Source: Phenylobacterium sp. SCN 70-31 (lineage in GTDB: Bacteria > Pseudomonadota > Alphaproteobacteria > Caulobacterales > Caulobacteraceae). Taken from it: 64,000 nt of DNA. The position numbers and the translations under genes were made by a program. A model generated the notes under the pieces. That model was given only the letters and a program-made list of their open reading frames with translations. It searched no databases and was not told the DNA's origin. Each line of letters starts with the position of its first letter. Position 1 is the first letter of the stretch. This document shows positions 56,708-64,000 of this stretch, one piece after another. The DNA lies in NCBI RefSeq assembly GCF_001724605.1, contig NZ_MEEX01000004.1:372001-436000 (forward strand), read 5' to 3'.

Positions 56708-57523
56708 ATGAACGTCATCGACACCCTGAACCGGCCGCACCAGCCCTACGGCCGCGCCTGGGTCGACCGGGTGCGGCGCGAGATCGGAGCCGACCTGATG
56801 GGCGTGCTCGCCGTCACGCCCGAGTCGCATCCCGACTTCATCTACGGCGTCCAGGCCTTCCTGCCGACCGCGAAGGCGGCGGTGCTCCTGGCCAACGAGA
56901 TGGCCTCGGAGACGGTCAACCTCGTGAAGCCGCCGGCCAAGTACGCGGGCAAGGTGAAGACCGGCGCGCTGCTCTCGCCGCACGTGGTCCAGGTGACGTC
57001 CGAACTCGACCACGCCAGCTCCGCTTTGGCGCGGATGCTGAAGCAGGAGGGGTTCCGCACCCTGGCGCTGCCCAGCCGGGGCCTGCCGTTCCGCCCCGGC
57101 CAGTTGAAGGCCACGCTGTCGTACTGCCACATCGCCGAGGCGGCCGGCATGGGCACCGTGGGCACCCACAGCTTCCTGATCACGCCCGAGTTCGGGACCC
57201 GCGTCCGCCTCACCTGCGTGCTCACCGAGGCGCCGCTGCAGACCACCGTCCGCATCGATCCGGTGGACGACTGCACCCATTGCCTGGACTGCGTGAAGAT
57301 CTGCCCGGTGGGCGCCATCTCCTCGCCCGGCCCGGGCCGGCGCTACGAGGTCGATGGCATGCGCTGCAAGATGTACCGCGACATGGTCGACAACTGCGGG
57401 CTCTGCCAGAAGGTCTGCAGCTACTCCACCCATCACTCCGAGATCGGCGACGGCCCGCTCGTCGCCAAGGTCCATTTCCCGGCTCAGCCGGTCGCGGACT
57501 ACGACCAGGTGGACGCTCCTTGA
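56708..57523 (+). CDS. QueG-like double-cluster 4Fe-4S protein
   Basis: A 271-residue protein with an N-terminal domain resembling the QueG/reductive-dehalogenase fold (GRAWVDRVRREIGADLMGVL; MGTVGTHSFLITPEFGTRVR) and a C-terminal double 4Fe-4S domain. The cluster cysteines are C189, C192, C195 and C199 in CTHCLDCVKICP, and C220, C230, C233 and C237 in MRC...NCGLCQKVCSY. Reductive dehalogenases and QueG combine such clusters with a cobamide; a cobalamin site cannot be confirmed here. It starts 17 bp after the enolase-superfamily gene and its stop overlaps the next gene as TTGA. Likely an electron-transfer or reductive enzyme of the same pathway. Confidence 0.82.
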   Translation: MNVIDTLNRPHQPYGRAWVDRVRREIGADLMGVLAVTPESHPDFIYGVQAFLPTAKAAVLLANEMASETVNLVKPPAKYAGKVKTGALLSPHVVQVTSELDHASSALARMLKQEGFRTLALPSRGLPFRPGQLKATLSYCHIAEAAGMGTVGTHSFLITPEFGTRVRLTCVLTEAPLQTTVRIDPVDDCTHCLDCVKICPVGAISSPGPGRRYEVDGMRCKMYRDMVDNCGLCQKVCSYSTHHSEIGDGPLVAKVHFPAQPVADYDQVDAP

Positions 57524-58434
57524 GCGAGGGGTCGAACCGCTTCGCGGAACTGCTGGTGGAGGACGACGCCTACCACCTGATGTCGCGCGGGGTCCTGCGG
57601 GTCCGCGGCCGCAAGGGACGCGAGGCGTTGCAGAGTCTTCTCACCAACGAGATCCCCGAGGGTGTCCGGGCGGCGACCTACGGGGCGGTGGTGGACGCCG
57701 AAGGTCGGGTGGCCGGCGACATGCTGGTGGTTCCCGACGACGGCGACCTCCTGATCGACTGCGACCGCGGTCAGGCGGCGGTCTGGATCGACCTTCTCCG
57801 CGCCCGGGGCGGCGACGGTGTGGACGTGGTCGACGAGAGCGGTCGATGGCGCGTCTTCGGGCTGCTGAACAACCAGTCGGTGTTCGACGACGGCACGCCC
57901 TACATCCGCTACGCCGACCCGCGCCGTCACGAACTGGGCAGCCGCGTGCTGCGGCCGGTCGAGGCGCGCGAGAGCCTGTCCTGGCGGCACGAAGGCAAGT
58001 GGCGGGCGCACGCCTATCGCCTGGGCGTCCCCGGGAGCGAGGCGTTCGGGCGCGCGCGGCTGGACGTGTTCGAGGCCGGCCTGCACGGGCTGAGCGCGCT
58101 GCATCCCGCGCGGCTCGAGTCGCTGGGCCTGCCCACGCTGGAGGCCGGCCCGTCGGCCGCGGTCCGCCGCTTGCTGCCTTTCCGGGTCGAGCCCTCGGGG
58201 CCGGGTGTCCCAGCGATGCTGGGCGAACCCATGATGGGCGGCGCGCGGGAGGTCGGCCGGGTGGTGGCGATCCAGGGTCTGTTCGGCCTGGCGGTGATGG
58301 CGCTGGAGTCCTGGCGTGCGGCGCTCGAGTCCGAACCCCTGCTCCGCTGCGCGGGCGAGCAGGTGCTGCCGACCTGGCCCACCTGGCTGGGGCGCGAGAG
58401 CACGGGGCGCGCCAGCCCGGCCGCGCGGGCGTGA
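57520..58434 (+). CDS. YgfZ/GcvT-like folate-binding-type protein, divergent
   Basis: A 304-residue protein resembling the YgfZ/GcvT aminomethyltransferase fold: RGVLRVRGRKGREALQSLLT with NEIPEG, then GAVVDAEGRVAGDMLVVPD and LLIDCDRGQAAVWIDLLRAR. The YgfZ signature KGCYxGQE that supports Fe-S maturation is absent; the equivalent region reads ARLESLGLPTLEAGPS. A TTG start at 57520 overlaps the preceding stop (TTGA). It follows an Fe-S protein gene directly, so a role in that protein's cluster or in folate-dependent methyl transfer is a reasonable but unproven inference. Last gene of the 54305-58434 unit. Confidence 0.65.
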   Translation: MSEGSNRFAELLVEDDAYHLMSRGVLRVRGRKGREALQSLLTNEIPEGVRAATYGAVVDAEGRVAGDMLVVPDDGDLLIDCDRGQAAVWIDLLRARGGDGVDVVDESGRWRVFGLLNNQSVFDDGTPYIRYADPRRHELGSRVLRPVEARESLSWRHEGKWRAHAYRLGVPGSEAFGRARLDVFEAGLHGLSALHPARLESLGLPTLEAGPSAAVRRLLPFRVEPSGPGVPAMLGEPMMGGAREVGRVVAIQGLFGLAVMALESWRAALESEPLLRCAGEQVLPTWPTWLGRESTGRASPAARA

Positions 58435-58456
58435 TACGGCGGGCGGCGTCGGCGGG

Positions 58457-59203
58457 ATGAACGGGCTGGAGCCGTTCCAGCTCGGCCTGATCCTGGCGGC
58501 GATCTTCCTGTCGGGCGTGCTGCGAGGCCTCACCGGCTTCGGCTTCGCCATCGCCGCCGTGCCGCTCCTCTCGCTGGTCCTGGAACCTCGGGCCGCCGTC
58601 GCGACGGTGGTGTTGCTCCAGCTCGCCATCGGCCTGATCGACGCGCCGAAGGCCTGGGGCGAGGCCTGGCGCGCCCCACTCCCCTGGCTGATCGCCGGCG
58701 CGGTCGTCGGCACGCCGGCGGGGATGGCCGCCCTGCGTCTCCTGCCGGCCGATCCGGCGCGCCTGATCGCCGCGTCGGCGGCGGCGCTGGCGCTCGCGGC
58801 CGTCTGGCGCGGCCCTGCGCGGTCGGATCTCCCACGCGCCCATCCGGGCTGTGTCGGCCTGGCGTCGGGCCTGCTGAACGGACTGGCCGCCATGCCCGGG
58901 CCGCCGGTGGTGGCGCATGTGCTGAACGCCCCGGTCGGCGAGGCTGCGGCGCGCGCCGCGCTTATCGTCTTCTTCGCCGCGACGGCGGTCCTGGCCACGA
59001 TCTCCGGCGCCGCCCTGGGCGTTCTTGGTTGGCCCGACGCCGCGCTGGCCGCGACAGGCCTTCCAGCGCTGCTGGCCGGCGCCGCCCTGGGCGCCTGGCT
59101 GTTCCGGCGCGGCCCGCCGACGCTTTACCGCCGCTCGGCGCTGGCGGTCCTGGCCGTCTCGGCGCTGGCCGCCGGACTCAAGGGGCTGGCCGGCCTGGCT
59201 TAG
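58457..59203 (+). CDS. TauE/SafE family sulfite exporter-like permease
   Basis: A 248-residue inner-membrane protein with about eight hydrophobic helices. The N-terminal signature GLILAAIFLSGVLRGLTGFG with FAIAAVPLL matches the TauE/SafE family (G-x-L-x-G-x-x-GFGFAxxxxPxL), and the second half repeats a weaker version (GLASGLLNGLAAMPGPPVV). Members export sulfite, sulfoacetate or other organosulfonate-derived anions. It lies 22 bp after the YgfZ-like gene and may be co-transcribed. Next to two sulfatases this suggests handling of sulfur oxyanions, but the family is broad. Confidence 0.88.
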   Translation: MNGLEPFQLGLILAAIFLSGVLRGLTGFGFAIAAVPLLSLVLEPRAAVATVVLLQLAIGLIDAPKAWGEAWRAPLPWLIAGAVVGTPAGMAALRLLPADPARLIAASAAALALAAVWRGPARSDLPRAHPGCVGLASGLLNGLAAMPGPPVVAHVLNAPVGEAAARAALIVFFAATAVLATISGAALGVLGWPDAALAATGLPALLAGAALGAWLFRRGPPTLYRRSALAVLAVSALAAGLKGLAGLA

Positions 59204-59221
59204 GGCCGGTGGCGACTGCGC

Positions 59222-59298
59222 TGGCGGCCCGGGAGGGACTCGAACCCCCGACCTTGGCTTTAGGAAAGCCCTGCTCTATCCGGCTGAGCTACCGGGCC
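59222..59298 (-). tRNA. tRNA-Arg(CCT)
   Basis: The minus strand folds as a complete tRNA. The acceptor stem GGCCCGG/CCGGGCC uses bases 59292-59298 and 59226-59232, followed by discriminator G and an encoded CCA (59222-59224). The D-arm is GCTC/GAGC, the anticodon loop TTCCTAA (anticodon CCT, complement of 59262-59264), and the T-arm has GTTCGAGTC. Position 27-43 is a G/A mismatch; other stems pair well. No integrated element is visible beside it. Confidence 0.95.
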
Positions 59299-59372
59299 GC
59301 GCTTGCGAGAGGGGCTGCTTAGCCGAAGACCTCGCGAACCTCCAGCGCCGGAGGCGACATGCGGCGCCGGCG

Positions 59373-59828
59373 CTACAGGGCGCCCAGGGCTCCCGGAGTC
59401 GCCGGCCGGTCGTGGTCGTCCGCGCAGAGGCTGTGGTCGCCCAGGGCCTCGATCACCCGGCAGTCGCCGGCGCGACCGTCGCAGTCGGCGCGGGCCATCC
59501 GTCGCAGTTCGTGTCGCAGCGCCTGAAGGCGCTCGATCTTCGTCTCGACGACCGCGAGTTGCTCGGCCGCAAGGGCGTTGGCCTCGGCGCAGGGCCGGTC
59601 GGGGTCGTCGGCCAGGGCCAGCAGGGACCGGATGGCCTCGACCGCGAACCCGAGCTGACGGGCGTGCTTGATGAAGGCCAGCCGCCGGACGTCGGCCTCG
59701 CCGTAGAGCCGCCGGTCGCTTTGCGTGCGCTCGGGTTCGGGCAGCAGGCCGATCTGTTCGTAGAAGCGGATGGTGGGGACCTTCACGTCCGTGGCGCGGG
59801 CCAGCCGACCGATGCTGAGCGACGTCAT
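59373..59828 (-). CDS. MerR family metal-responsive regulator (CadR/PbrR-like)
   Basis: A 151-residue MerR regulator. The winged helix is SIGRLARATDVKVPTIRFYE, with the QSDRRLYGEADVRRLAFI wing and the long dimerisation helix after residue 80. Metal-binding candidates Cys80, Cys116 and Cys123 have spacings close to those of the Cd/Pb sensors CadR and PbrR, and an additional Cys135 and His residues end the protein. It is divergent from a CDF-type exporter gene. A 9-bp-arm palindrome with CadR-type TTGATCCTCTAG half-sites lies between them. It likely activates that exporter when Cd, Pb, Zn or Co is present. Confidence 0.92.
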   Translation of the reverse strand: MTSLSIGRLARATDVKVPTIRFYEQIGLLPEPERTQSDRRLYGEADVRRLAFIKHARQLGFAVEAIRSLLALADDPDRPCAEANALAAEQLAVVETKIERLQALRHELRRMARADCDGRAGDCRVIEALGDHSLCADDHDRPATPGALGAL

Positions 59829-59864
59829 GAGAATCCTTTCGCGGCGCCGCCGAAAAATAGGCGC

Positions 59865-59895
59865 TTGATCCTCTAGCGGCTAGAGGATGCAGGGT
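59865..59895 (+). promoter_or_regulatory. MerR-type operator-promoter of the CDF exporter
   Basis: ATCCTCTAG-CGG-CTAGAGGAT (59868-59888) is a perfect inverted repeat with 9-bp arms. It follows a TTGATC -35 box (59865-59870) in the layout of CadR/PbrR/ZntR promoters, which have long 19-20 bp spacers. The -10 would fall at 59890-59896, only a few bases before the ATG at 59902. Confidence 0.8.
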
Positions 59896-59901
59896 GCCGG
59901 C

Positions 59902-60600
59902 ATGTCGAGCTGTTCTTCTTCGGAAAGCCACGCGGGGTCCGGCGGCTGCGGCCACGACGCGGTCTTCGACGGCGCTTCGCCCGGCTATCGGCGCGCCCTG
60001 ACGGCGGTGATCTGGATCAACGCGGTCGCCTTCGTCGTCGTGGCGATCGGGAGCTGGCTCGCCGGCTCCGCGTCGCTGGCCGCCAACACCCTGGACTTCG
60101 CCGCCGACGCCGCGACCTACGGCACCAGCTTCTGGGCCATCGGCCGCTCGGTGGAGGTGCGCAGCGGCGCGGCGCTGGCCAAGGGCGCGAGCCTGGCGGC
60201 GATGGCGGTGGGCATCCTGGGCTTCGCCGTCTGGCGGGCGTTCACCGGCGCCCCGCCGGAAGCGGTGGCGATCTCGGGCCTGGGCCTCTTCGGCGCGGCG
60301 GCCAACCTCGTGGCGGCGCTGCTGCTGATGCGCTACCGCGACGGCGACGCCAACGTTCGCTCGGTGTGGCTCTGCACGCGCAACGACCTGGTCCAGTGCG
60401 TGGCCGTGGCCCTGACGGGCGTGGCGGTCTGGCTGACCGGATCGCGCTGGCCGGACCTGATCGTGGGCGTGCTTCTGGCGGCGGTCTTCCTGCGCTCGGC
60501 CTGGCAGATCGTGGTCCAGGCTCGCGGCGAGCTTCGGGCGGCCCGGGACCCGGCGCGTAATTTTGTAACGCATTCCCGCAATCCCACGGCCTCGCTATAG
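59902..60600 (+). CDS. Cation diffusion facilitator-type metal exporter
   Basis: A 232-residue inner-membrane protein with six predicted helices. The N-terminus MSSCSSSESHAGSGGCGHD is rich in Cys and His and may bind metal. The first helices show the CDF-type SLAANTLDFAADAATYGTSF pattern with Asp residues for metal transport (family pattern S.SL..D..D...D). The usual cytoplasmic CDF domain is short or absent. An ATG at 59887 lies inside the operator, so 59902 is preferred; the transcript would then be nearly leaderless. Divergent from the MerR regulator and followed closely by the Czc genes. Confidence 0.85.
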   Translation: MSSCSSSESHAGSGGCGHDAVFDGASPGYRRALTAVIWINAVAFVVVAIGSWLAGSASLAANTLDFAADAATYGTSFWAIGRSVEVRSGAALAKGASLAAMAVGILGFAVWRAFTGAPPEAVAISGLGLFGAAANLVAALLLMRYRDGDANVRSVWLCTRNDLVQCVAVALTGVAVWLTGSRWPDLIVGVLLAAVFLRSAWQIVVQARGELRAARDPARNFVTHSRNPTASL

Positions 60601-60608
60601 GGGCGGCG

Positions 60609-61052
60609 ATGATGCGGTCGTGGACAGGATGGCGGTGGATGGCGGGCCTGATGGCCGCGCTCCTGCTTGCGCCGCTGGGCCTGGCTCCGGCGGCCGCGGC
60701 GCCCGCCTGTCCCGACGACCCTGTCTCGCTGGTCCAGTTCGAGGCCGGGAAGGCGCAGGCTCACCAGACGACGCTGTCCGGAGTGGAAGCCGTCGGGCGT
60801 ACGGCCGTCGAGGCCGGCTCTGGCGTGGACGATGCGGCGGTCCAGGCGTCCGCTGCGCCGGCCGGCGATGTCTGTCCCGACGGATGCGTCGCCTGCGGAC
60901 ATTGTCAGTCGCATCATACGGCGATCGGCGCGCCGGCCGGCTCTGCGGCCGAGGCCCTGCGTTTCGCCCATGCCGAGCGGCGTGGACACTTCGGCGCCAC
61001 CGCGCCGCTCTCCCACCTGACCGACCGCCTGAAGCGTCCTCCCCGCGCCTGA
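60609..61052 (+). CDS. Small secreted Cys/His-rich protein of the metal-efflux operon (CzcI/DUF2946-like)
   Basis: A 147-residue protein with a signal sequence (about 1-31: WMAGLMAALLLAPLGLAPAA, then AAAP). The mature part carries CPDGCVACGHCQSHH, a compact cluster of four Cys and two His that could bind a soft metal, and a Ser/Ala-rich linker. It occupies the position where CzcI-like proteins precede czcC in other Czc operons; sequence family assignment is uncertain. It lies 8 bp after the CDF gene and 49 bp before the TolC-type gene. Confidence 0.7.
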   Translation: MMRSWTGWRWMAGLMAALLLAPLGLAPAAAAPACPDDPVSLVQFEAGKAQAHQTTLSGVEAVGRTAVEAGSGVDDAAVQASAAPAGDVCPDGCVACGHCQSHHTAIGAPAGSAAEALRFAHAERRGHFGATAPLSHLTDRLKRPPRA

Positions 61053-61101
61053 CGACCGCTGCGCGCCTGTCGCGCCCCGTCGTCAATGCAGAGGATTCTC
61101 C

Positions 61102-62397
61102 ATGCCTTCCCTATCGCTGGGGGCCCGGATCGCGGGCCTCCTGGCTTCCGTCGCCTTCGTGGCGCCGGCGGCCGCCCAGACGCCCGCAGGGCCTAACCAG
61201 ACATCCCTCGGGCTTGCCGAAGCGCTGGCCCGTGCGAGCGCAGCCGATCCTTCAGCGGCGGCCGCCGAGGCCCGCCTGGCCGCCGCCGAAGCGGGCGTCC
61301 GGCAGGCCGTCGTCCGTCCCAATGCATCGCTCGACCTCCAGGTCGAGAACTTCGCCGGCAGCGGCCCTTATTCGGTCGTCGGTCGCAGCGAGACGACGCT
61401 GAGCTACGAACGCCCCCTGGAGCGCGGGGGCAAGCGCGAAGCTCGCACCGCCCAGGCGCGCGCCGAGGCCGCCGCCGTACGGCTGCGCGCCGAGGTGCTG
61501 CGCCTGGATTTCCTGCGCGACGTGCAGACGGCCTATGCCGAGGCGCTGGCCGCCGAGGCCGAGCTGCTGATCGCCGACGCCCGACTGGTCGCCGTCCAGG
61601 CGTCCCAGCGCGACGTCGTCCGCCGGGTGAAGAGCGCCCGAGATCCCCTGTTCGCCGCCTCGCGCGCCGAGGCGCTCACCGCTCAGGCCGAGATCGAACG
61701 CGACCGTGCGCGGGAGGCCGCCCGAACGGCCAGGGCGCAGCTCTCCGCGACATGGGACGGTTCGCCGGACTTCACCCTGAAGCTGGACGACTTCTTCAAC
61801 GTGACGCCGCCCCAGCTCCCGCCGTCCGGCGGCGTCCTGGCCGGAGAGGCGCCGGACGAGGCGCTTCTGGAAGCCGAACGCGATGTCGCCGCCGCCGGGC
61901 TGCGCGTGGCGCGGACCCGCGAGATCGCCGATCCCATCTTGCGCGCGGGTGTCCGCTATTTCGGCGAAGGCGACGAGGCGGCGCTGGTGATCGGCGGTTC
62001 GATCCCGCTGGGCGTACGCGCCAGCGCCCGCGCCGGCGTCGACCGCGCGCGCGCCGAGCAACGCGCCGCCGAACAGGAGATCGCCGCCGAACGCATCCTG
62101 CGCGGCCGGCGCATCGCCGGGATCGTGGCCCGGATGCAGGCGATGGCGATCGAGGCCGAGCGCATCCGCGCCGAGGTCGTGCCGCACGCGATCCGGACGG
62201 TCGAACAGGTGACGGCCGGCTTCAATCGGGGCGGCTTCGAATTCCGCGACGTGGCCGAGGCCGAACGTGCGCTGGCCGACGCCCGCGCGCGCCGCGTCGA
62301 GGTGCTGCGTGACTTCCACATGGCCCAGGCCGAACTCGACCGCCTGACGGGTCGGTATCGCGCCCTGGCGAGGACATCTTTCGAGGAGCGGCGCTGA
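61102..62397 (+). CDS. czcC: Outer membrane factor of a metal RND efflux pump (TolC family)
   Basis: A 431-residue TolC-family protein. A signal peptide (about 1-27, AAAQT) is followed by two alternating long-helix repeats, seen as heptad-rich Ala/Arg/Glu stretches (ALARASAADPSAAAAEARLA; ERDRAREAARTARAQLSATW) and short strands (NASLDLQVENFAGSGPYSVV). This matches CzcC/CusC-type outer-membrane channels. It starts after GGATTCTCC and ends with TGATG overlapping the adaptor gene by one base. The exact metal is not determined; symbol given by operon context. Confidence 0.88.
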   Translation: MPSLSLGARIAGLLASVAFVAPAAAQTPAGPNQTSLGLAEALARASAADPSAAAAEARLAAAEAGVRQAVVRPNASLDLQVENFAGSGPYSVVGRSETTLSYERPLERGGKREARTAQARAEAAAVRLRAEVLRLDFLRDVQTAYAEALAAEAELLIADARLVAVQASQRDVVRRVKSARDPLFAASRAEALTAQAEIERDRAREAARTARAQLSATWDGSPDFTLKLDDFFNVTPPQLPPSGGVLAGEAPDEALLEAERDVAAAGLRVARTREIADPILRAGVRYFGEGDEAALVIGGSIPLGVRASARAGVDRARAEQRAAEQEIAAERILRGRRIAGIVARMQAMAIEAERIRAEVVPHAIRTVEQVTAGFNRGGFEFRDVAEAERALADARARRVEVLRDFHMAQAELDRLTGRYRALARTSFEERR

Positions 62398-63659
62398 TGC
62401 TCAGGACGACACCCACCCTGGCGGCGCTGGCCGCCGCCCTGCTTCTCGCCGGTTGCGGGGACGGGGCGCGCGAGGCGAGCGCCGACGCGCATGGTCACGC
62501 CGAGGGCGCCGGAGAGGCGGACCATGACTCCGAAAAGGGCCCTCAGGGCGGCCGCCTCCTGCGGAGCGGTGATTTCGCCCTCGAACTGCTGATCTACGAG
62601 GCCGGCGCATCGCCCGAGTTTCACGCCTACGCCTATCGGAAGGGTAAGCCGGTCAGCCCGGAGGCGGTGAAGGTCGAGGTCGAACTCACCCGCCTGGATG
62701 GCGAGGTCGATCGCGTCGCCTTCGCGCCGCAGGGGGACTTCCTGCGCGGCCTGGGGGCGGTCGAGGAGCCGCATTCCTTCGACGTGAAGGTGCGGGCGTC
62801 CGAGGGTGGGCGGTCACATCGGTGGACGTACGGGGCGTACGAGGGTCGCACCACCCTGACACCCGAGGCCGCCGCCGCCGGCGGCGTCAGGACCGAGGTG
62901 GCCGGACCCACCACCATGCCGGAAATCGTCGAGATGGCCGGCCGCGTGGAGATCACGCCCGAGGGCCAGGGCGAGGTGCGCGCCTGGTATCCCGGCCGGG
63001 TCATGTCGATGACGGCCAAGCTGGGCGAGACCGTCCGCAAGGGCCAGGTGCTCGCCCGCGTGGAGTCGAGCAGCAGCCTCCAGACCTATTCGATCCCCGC
63101 GCCGATCAGCGGCGTCGTGATCCAGAAGGGCATGAACGTCGGCGACGTCACCTATGAGCGGCCGCTGTACGTCATCGCCGACCCGGACCGGCTGCACGCC
63201 GAGTTCTTCGTCTATCCGCGCGACGCCGAGCGGGTGCGGGAGGGGCAGAAGGTCGAGGTTCGCACGCTCTCGGGCGAAACCCGCGTCCGCGCGCCCGTGG
63301 AGGCCGTGGTTCCGGTGGCCGACCTCACCAGCCAGACGCTGCGCGCCCATGTGCACCTGCCGCCCGGCGCCTCCCAGGCGTTCAAGCCCGGAATGGGCGT
63401 GGAGGGCGCCTTCGAGGTGGCGTCGCGAGCGGTTCCGCTCGCCGTGCGGACCCGGGCGATCCAGCGCTTCCGCGACGCCGAGGCCGTCTTCGTCAGGGTG
63501 GGCGACACCTACGAAGCCCGGTTGCTGGACCTGGGGCGCAGGACGCCGGAGTGGACCGAGGTCTTGGGCGGCCTGAAACCCGGCGCAGAATACGTCACCG
63601 ACGGCGCCTTCCTGATCCGCGCGGACATCGAGAAGTCCGGCGCGGCGCACAGCCACTGA
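62397..63659 (+). CDS. czcB: Periplasmic adaptor of a metal RND efflux pump (CzcB-like)
   Basis: A 420-residue membrane-fusion protein. It is a lipoprotein (LLLAGCGDGAR, Cys about residue 20) with a His-rich segment HAEGAGEADHDSEKGPQGGR typical of metal-pump adaptors. The lipoyl half-motifs are RVMSMTAKLGETVRKGQVLA and APISGVVIQKGMNVGDVTYE. A beta-barrel (LHAEFFVYPRDAERVREGQK) and a membrane-proximal domain follow. The extra N-terminal domain (about 50-160) is typical of CzcB. ATG at 62397 overlaps the czcC stop. It links the CzcA pump to CzcC. Confidence 0.9.
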   Translation: MLRTTPTLAALAAALLLAGCGDGAREASADAHGHAEGAGEADHDSEKGPQGGRLLRSGDFALELLIYEAGASPEFHAYAYRKGKPVSPEAVKVEVELTRLDGEVDRVAFAPQGDFLRGLGAVEEPHSFDVKVRASEGGRSHRWTYGAYEGRTTLTPEAAAAGGVRTEVAGPTTMPEIVEMAGRVEITPEGQGEVRAWYPGRVMSMTAKLGETVRKGQVLARVESSSSLQTYSIPAPISGVVIQKGMNVGDVTYERPLYVIADPDRLHAEFFVYPRDAERVREGQKVEVRTLSGETRVRAPVEAVVPVADLTSQTLRAHVHLPPGASQAFKPGMGVEGAFEVASRAVPLAVRTRAIQRFRDAEAVFVRVGDTYEARLLDLGRRTPEWTEVLGGLKPGAEYVTDGAFLIRADIEKSGAAHSH

Positions 63660-63669
63660 GGGACGCGCC

Positions 63670-64000
63670 ATGCTGGAGCGGATCATCGCGACATCCATCC
63701 GCTGGCGCTGGCTCGTGCTGGCGCTGGCCCTTTTGAGCGCCGTCGTGGGCGTCTGGAGCTTCCAGCGCCTGCCCATCGACGCCACGCCCGACATCACCAA
63801 CGTGCAGGTGCAGATCAACACCGAGGCTCCCGGCTTTTCACCGCTGGAGGCCGAACAGCGGGTCACCTTTCCCGTGGAGACGGCGATCGCCGGCCTGCCG
63901 AGGCTGGACTACACGCGCTCGATCTCGCGCTACGGACTCTCGCAGGTGACGGTCGTCTTCAGGGACGGCACGGACATCTACTTCGCGCGCCAACTGGTGA
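63670..64000 (+). CDS. czcA: Heavy-metal RND efflux pump CzcA (5' part; runs off the right edge)
   Basis: The first 110 residues of an HME-RND proton antiporter: helix 1 (IRWRWLVLALALLSAVVGVW), then RLPIDATPDITNVQVQINTE and LEAEQRVTFPVETAIAGLPR, then SISRYGLSQVTVVFRDGTDI, all typical of CzcA. The gene starts 10 bp after czcB. The motif in helix 4 that sets metal specificity is outside the window, so Zn/Cd/Co versus Cu/Ag cannot be decided, although the wording of this N-terminus matches the Czc side. Inner-membrane part of a tripartite efflux pump. Confidence 0.95.
   Translation, partial: MLERIIATSIRWRWLVLALALLSAVVGVWSFQRLPIDATPDITNVQVQINTEAPGFSPLEAEQRVTFPVETAIAGLPRLDYTRSISRYGLSQVTVVFRDGTDIYFARQLV

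Noticed and set aside
59222..59298. tRNA-Arg(CCT) as an integration site of a mobile element
   Set aside because: No integrase, direct repeat of the tRNA 3' end or foreign gene block is visible on either side.

Overview
This is a high-GC alphaproteobacterial chromosome segment. TonB-dependent receptors, Spinster-type MFS permeases, a TorF-type porin, many GSTs, GltB/GltD types and frequent GTG/TTG starts with 1-4 bp overlaps point to Caulobacterales (Caulobacteraceae), with Phenylobacterium or a close relative most likely. That placement is inference from gene content; no rRNA is present.

Layout. (1) 1-21.8 kb is mostly housekeeping and small accessory genes: a ThDP enzyme and feruloyl-CoA synthase-like pair, an orphan flagellar-rod-like peptide, a serine hydrolase, a lipoprotein esterase, panD, a STAS / anti-sigma-kinase pair, an overlapping SET-methyltransferase / fold-III PLP decarboxylase pair, a TorF porin, glutaminase, an SLC13-type permease, a VOC protein, an amidohydrolase, and gltB-gltD (gltB is interrupted). 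(2) 21.8-26.4 kb holds an acyl-CoA synthetase, a DAACS symporter and another serine hydrolase. (3) 26.5-58.4 kb is a dense catabolic island: two sulfatases, two TonB receptors (one frameshifted), two Spinster-type permeases, five GST-fold proteins (three of them unusually long), a 2-hydroxychromene-2-carboxylate isomerase-like protein, two DhlA-type alpha/beta hydrolases, a metallo-beta-lactamase-fold hydrolase, acyl-CoA synthetase, enoyl-CoA hydratase, nitronate monooxygenase, an enolase-superfamily enzyme, a QueG-like Fe-S protein, a YgfZ-like protein, and three regulators (two TetR, one GntR). (4) 58.4-64 kb holds a TauE/SafE permease, tRNA-Arg(CCT), and a metal-resistance module (MerR, CDF exporter, Czc efflux genes running off the right edge).

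The most notable observation is a recurring 18-bp near-palindrome, approximately GAACCGGAATTCCTATTC. It lies in seven intergenic promoter regions of the catabolic island (28.38, 30.89, 31.66, 35.97, 39.20, 42.98 and 54.19 kb), usually on or just behind a recognisable -10 box. Two TetR regulators encoded inside the island share an identical recognition-helix segment. I infer one regulon, so the separate transcription units probably form a single uptake, de-esterification/desulfation, glutathione-dependent and beta-oxidation-like pathway for an unknown substrate.

Two otherwise intact genes (gltB and the second TonB receptor) are broken by frameshifts. These could be assembly errors or real lesions.
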